A stretch of 64,000 nucleotides of DNA from NCBI GenBank assembly GCA_016758965.1, contig JAEPRB010000144.1, positions 1-64,000 of the forward strand. The letters are read 5' to 3'. Shown one piece after another: positions 60,730 to 64,000 of this stretch (the stretch's first letter is position 1; each line of letters opens with the position of its first letter). This DNA is from Circinella minor. Lineage: Eukaryota > Mucoromycota > Mucoromycetes > Mucorales > Lichtheimiaceae. A program made the position numbers and the translations under genes. Under the pieces are notes generated by a model. The model saw nothing but the letters and a program-made list of their open reading frames with translations. It had not been told where the DNA came from and did not search any database.

Positions 60730-61873
60730 CATAGAGAGACATTTTATATACAGTCAAAAAAGAAAATAGTTAGTTTTATTTTATGTATGATACCCACAAG
60801 AAACAGAAAGAACTTTCCACCCCCCCTTTAATATACCTTTCTAAAGATTTCAATGTTTTCTGGGTATTGTTGACACATTTCGGTAACTAATGTGACACCA
60901 GTAATAAGTACACCATGACTACGATCATTCAATAAAGTTTTTGCTCTTGAAAGAAAATTTTCATGTAATTCTGGTACACGACGTACAATACGTAAAGCAC
61001 ATAATCCAGCCTATATATAATAAGTTTAATAATCCCATTGACCTTCCTCTCTATTGCTTTTTCTTAAAATTTAAAATACGAACCTTCTTTCGAATATAAG
61101 TATTCGAACTACCTAATAACTTTTCTACTTCTGAACAAAGATCGCGTGCCATTTCAGAAGATGAAATATTACCAAGTGTACATAATGCAAGACCAACAAC
61201 ATACATATTACTATGGTTAAGGTCACTATATTATAAAAGATAATGTAATAATATGTCAATATATTAATACATATATATATAGAAAGAAAGCCCCGGGAAC
61301 CAAAAATATAATAATAAAATTGGTTTGCATATTATACATTTGTCAAAAATAGTGTGTGTGGGGGGCATATAATGAACTTACTTTTTCAAACTATTGGTAA
61401 CAAGAGTTAAAACTTCTGTTTTTTCGTCAATTAAAAGCATAATGCCTAAATAACCGAGACGTTTATCTGCAAACTTTGGACTTGCTACCAATTTTAAACA
61501 CTCCATCTGACCAAAATGAGCAGGATAACCCAACATGTGAATATATAATAGTTTAGAAACATTGGCATGACGCGTATCATTATGTTCTTCTTTAAATGCT
61601 GTTCTAATATTTGCACTTTCTTTTTGAATAACTGAACGTTCTTCAGCTGCTGTTTTACATGCTCGTACAGCCTTGATGAGGTCTTTATTTTTAAATTAAA
61701 TATAATGTTAGCTCTCCGGACTCAAAAAATAATAACAATATTATAAATTGAAATGTTGACTTTTTCGTTAAATAAAGAATAAAGAATAATAGGGGAAACA
61801 ACATTTTACCCTTGAGACGATAAAGTGGAAGCTTCGATAGGATTTGTTGGGAGATGCTATTGATGCTATTCAT
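58015..61873 (-). CDS. AP-1 complex subunit gamma (gamma-adaptin)
   Basis: Large subunit of the clathrin adaptor AP-1, acting between trans-Golgi and endosomes. Start ATG is 61873-61871 ([20 protein letters not shown]); stop is at 58015-58017. About nine exons make roughly 830 residues. The adaptin trunk is unmistakable: [132 protein letters not shown] Ser/Pro/Gln-rich hinge follows, with a DLL motif ([13 protein letters not shown], about 58880-59000) and further DLL/DLLGG boxes of clathrin-binding type. The C-terminal gamma-ear domain ([20 protein letters not shown] to [10 protein letters not shown]) is complete, split by an intron at about 58117-58180. Exon 1 is separated from exon 2 by an intron at about 61685-61810. 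Confidence 0.95.
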
Positions 61874-63684
61874 TTTTTCGCACCCGGAGTTAAAGGCAAA
61901 AAAAAAAAAAAAAAAAACTGTCTAAAAGGTATATATATATATATATATAAAAGAGCGAGAAAGGTTTATGGGCTTTCTTTTTTTTTTTTTGTGCTCTTCT
62001 CTTTTTTTTTTTTAGGAAAGCTAGCTGTAATTTTTTAAAGTTCCACCTATTTTTTTTTTTTCATTTAGTTTGAAATTTTTACTATATAAATTTTATGCTT
62101 AATTAAGATTACAACGCCCCACCACCCCTACATCCCACAGGCTTTGATGAATAAATAGTACCTTGTTTCCATTATTTATAAAAAAAATAATATTCTAATT
62201 TTTTTTAATCATAAAAGCGTGATATAAGTTAAATGGGTTATAATATTACAGATGACAGTTTAAAATGAATGCCTACTACACTACTATTAAATGAATGATT
62301 TCTGTAAACATAGCCCACAATGAATATAGAATATATGATATAACTTAAAGAGTTACACATTATATTAATTGTTGAACAAAGTTATGATAATAAATACTCA
62401 TGAGTTTATATCATTCTTTTAACATTTAAAATTTTAGGATAGCTTGTATGAATTTGTAAAAGTTGAAAAAAGAAACTTAGAATGCGGGATAATAATAATA
62501 ATGGGGAATACACACTCGCACACAAGGAACTACATACATACTCTTGTCATAAATAATCTAAATATCTTTAGTTTCTGGATCGAATCTTATGTACTTCATT
62601 ATGTAAAAAGTGAAAAAAAGGGGGGGGTGTGGATTTCTTTTTTTTACGTAGATGTTGATTTGATTTTAAATGTATAGATAAAATAAGCTGATATTATTTG
62701 TCTTAAAAATAATAATGTAAAATAAATAGCAAGATTCATGTTATTAATAGCTTCTTTATAGACATACAGTAATATATTCTTTTATTATAATCGTAATGCA
62801 CGTTACATACATAACAAATAAAATGTTTTGTTTGGTTGTCACGCATAATTATTACATACGTACAACGTATTATTAAGTTATAAAGTTGATAATAAGACTT
62901 TATATTATAAATGTATGTATATATATATATATATTTATACTTTTTCATGAATCTTTTTTTTTTTTTGAGAAATAATAATAGTAGTTTCAGAATGTCAAGA
63001 AAGGATGCTGTTTTTTTTTTTTTTTGTTGTTGTTATTATACTACTACATCTACGTACTGCCTGGTTACTAAAATTGAATAAATAAAAACGTCCTGTTAAA
63101 AATATAAAAACTCGGATCATTATTCTTAATATTAACTATGGTCTTAAAGAAGGAATTATCATCATACGTAATAACAGAAGCTGAGGTTGTTACAAACAAT
63201 AAAATAATGTTATAGAAACCAAATCAATTTCAAGAAAGCTGGAATTTTTTTTTGATAAAAGGTAACCAAGTTCAGGAACGGAGCTTTTTAAATCTTGATC
63301 CGATCTTGACGACTTTTTTTTTTTTTAATGAAAAGATGGAAAGGTTAAACTCAAAACATGTATAAACATCTGATTCATAATGAGTAATATTATTAAAAAA
63401 AAAGCATGATCAGAAAACCCCAATAAAAGATTTCTTCATCCAGTAAAGATTAAAATTAGTATTTTTCTCACGGTAAAAAGATTGGAGGGTTTTTATCTTT
63501 AAGATACATGCCATTTTATGATACACCTCCCCCCCCCTTGATGGGACCTTACCAGGGTTACTATTATATACTATTGGTAATAAGAGGGTGTATTCACTTT
63601 TCTCTCTTTCACTTTATTTATTCTTTTTTCTTTATCTTACATTTTACTTTCTTTCTTTTTTTTTTTTAACGATTATACAAAAGA
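61874..63684. other. Intergenic region, nothing recognised
   Basis: Promoter of the AP-1 gamma gene on the left and of the F-box gene on the right. It is AT-rich with homopolymers; a run of C is at 63530-63537. No gene seen. Confidence 0.5.
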
Positions 63685-64000
63685 ATGACTCTACAACAAT
63701 CTCGACAGAATGAACTACTACGAATCAACTATACTAATAAGACTGACTTTGTTCAATATCTCACATATGATGTTCTTAATATAATTTTTTCATACTTATC
63801 ATTTCGTGAACGTATTCGGTTTACTCGAGTTTCTAAAACTTGGAGATATTTTTTAACAAGTTGGCCTCATCTTTGGAACACAATTGCAGATCACCATGTG
63901 AATCTCGATACAAATTTATTACCTTATCTTGATTATTTTCAAGGTCAATATGTACGAACTGTAAGAATACCTGAATTTAGTCAACAACCTATTCAATTTC
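63685..64000 (+). CDS. F-box protein, 5' part, runs off the window end
   Basis: Starts at ATG 63685 (MTLQQSRQNELLRIN) after a pyrimidine-rich leader and stays open to base 64000 (105 residues). An F-box is visible at residues 20 to about 65: FVQYLTYDVLNIIFSYLSFR, ERIRFTRVSKTWRYFLTSWP, HLWNTI. This is the SKP1-binding module of SCF ubiquitin ligases. The substrate-binding part lies beyond the window; the sequence QGQYVRTVRI that follows suggests leucine-rich repeats, as in many Mucoromycota F-box proteins. Confidence 0.85.
   Translation, partial: MTLQQSRQNELLRINYTNKTDFVQYLTYDVLNIIFSYLSFRERIRFTRVSKTWRYFLTSWPHLWNTIADHHVNLDTNLLPYLDYFQGQYVRTVRIPEFSQQPIQF

Overview
The window looks like nuclear DNA of an early-diverging filamentous fungus, most likely Mucoromycota (a Mucor/Rhizopus-type relative). 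It is strongly AT-rich, the genes are compact and rich in short introns (GTAAGT donors, CTAAC-type branch sites, TAG acceptors), there are many A/T homopolymers, and the proteins read best as fungal orthologues. No tRNA or rRNA gene was recognised. Many genes are cut into short exons, so the coordinates given for spliced genes are start codon to stop codon and include introns.

Layout. 1-432: 5' part of an unidentified minus-strand gene. 740-1190: a hairpin-like repeat pair. 1935-5289 (+): CAF-1 large subunit. 5615-6825 (-): HTH plus Myb/SANT-like protein. 7652-9554 (+): rhomboid protease. 9853-11214 (-): PX-domain protein. 12525-14277 (-): multi-span membrane protein of the UPF0658 Golgi type. 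16134-18991 (-): THO complex subunit 1. 21316-21837 and 23917-24408 (+): duplicated zinc-finger genes. 24838-25535 (+): small mitochondrial-type protein. 27200-about 29205 (+): a small secreted-peptide gene made of a signal-peptide exon followed by 13 consecutive candidate exons of exactly three nucleotides, each between tandemly duplicated introns. 29705-30725: decayed Tc1/mariner transposase. 31489-31968 (+): small polar protein. 33589-35512 (+): STE20/PAK-type kinase. 36645-42097 (-): cohesin SMC1. 42407-44812 (-): kelch-repeat protein. 47823-49342 (-): alpha-tubulin. 50291-52793 (-): SDA1 ribosome-biogenesis factor. 53130-57438 (-): Rho1 GEF with DEP-like, DH, PH and CNH parts. 58015-61873 (-): AP-1 gamma-adaptin. 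63685-64000 (+): start of an F-box protein.

Most genes are housekeeping: chromatin assembly and cohesion (CAF-1, SMC1), mRNP export (THOC1), ribosome assembly (SDA1), cytoskeleton and polarity (alpha-tubulin, Rho GEF, PAK-type kinase, kelch protein), and membrane traffic (AP-1 gamma, PX protein, Golgi-type protein, rhomboid). CAF-1 and SMC1, both S-phase genes, share an ACGCGAC element upstream of their starts.

The outstanding feature is the tandem array at 27327-29220. Fourteen related introns of about 120-140 nt follow one another. Each runs GTAAGT, then a (T)ACTAAC branch site, then an AG-free tract, then AG. After each of the first 13 comes exactly three variable, GC-rich bases and the next GTAAGT. 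Spliced as predicted, each triplet preserves the frame set by the signal-peptide exon and the 13 codons contain no stop. A second splicing oddity is a predicted one-nucleotide exon at 13714 in the UPF0658-type gene. Both are predictions from sequence and need RNA evidence.
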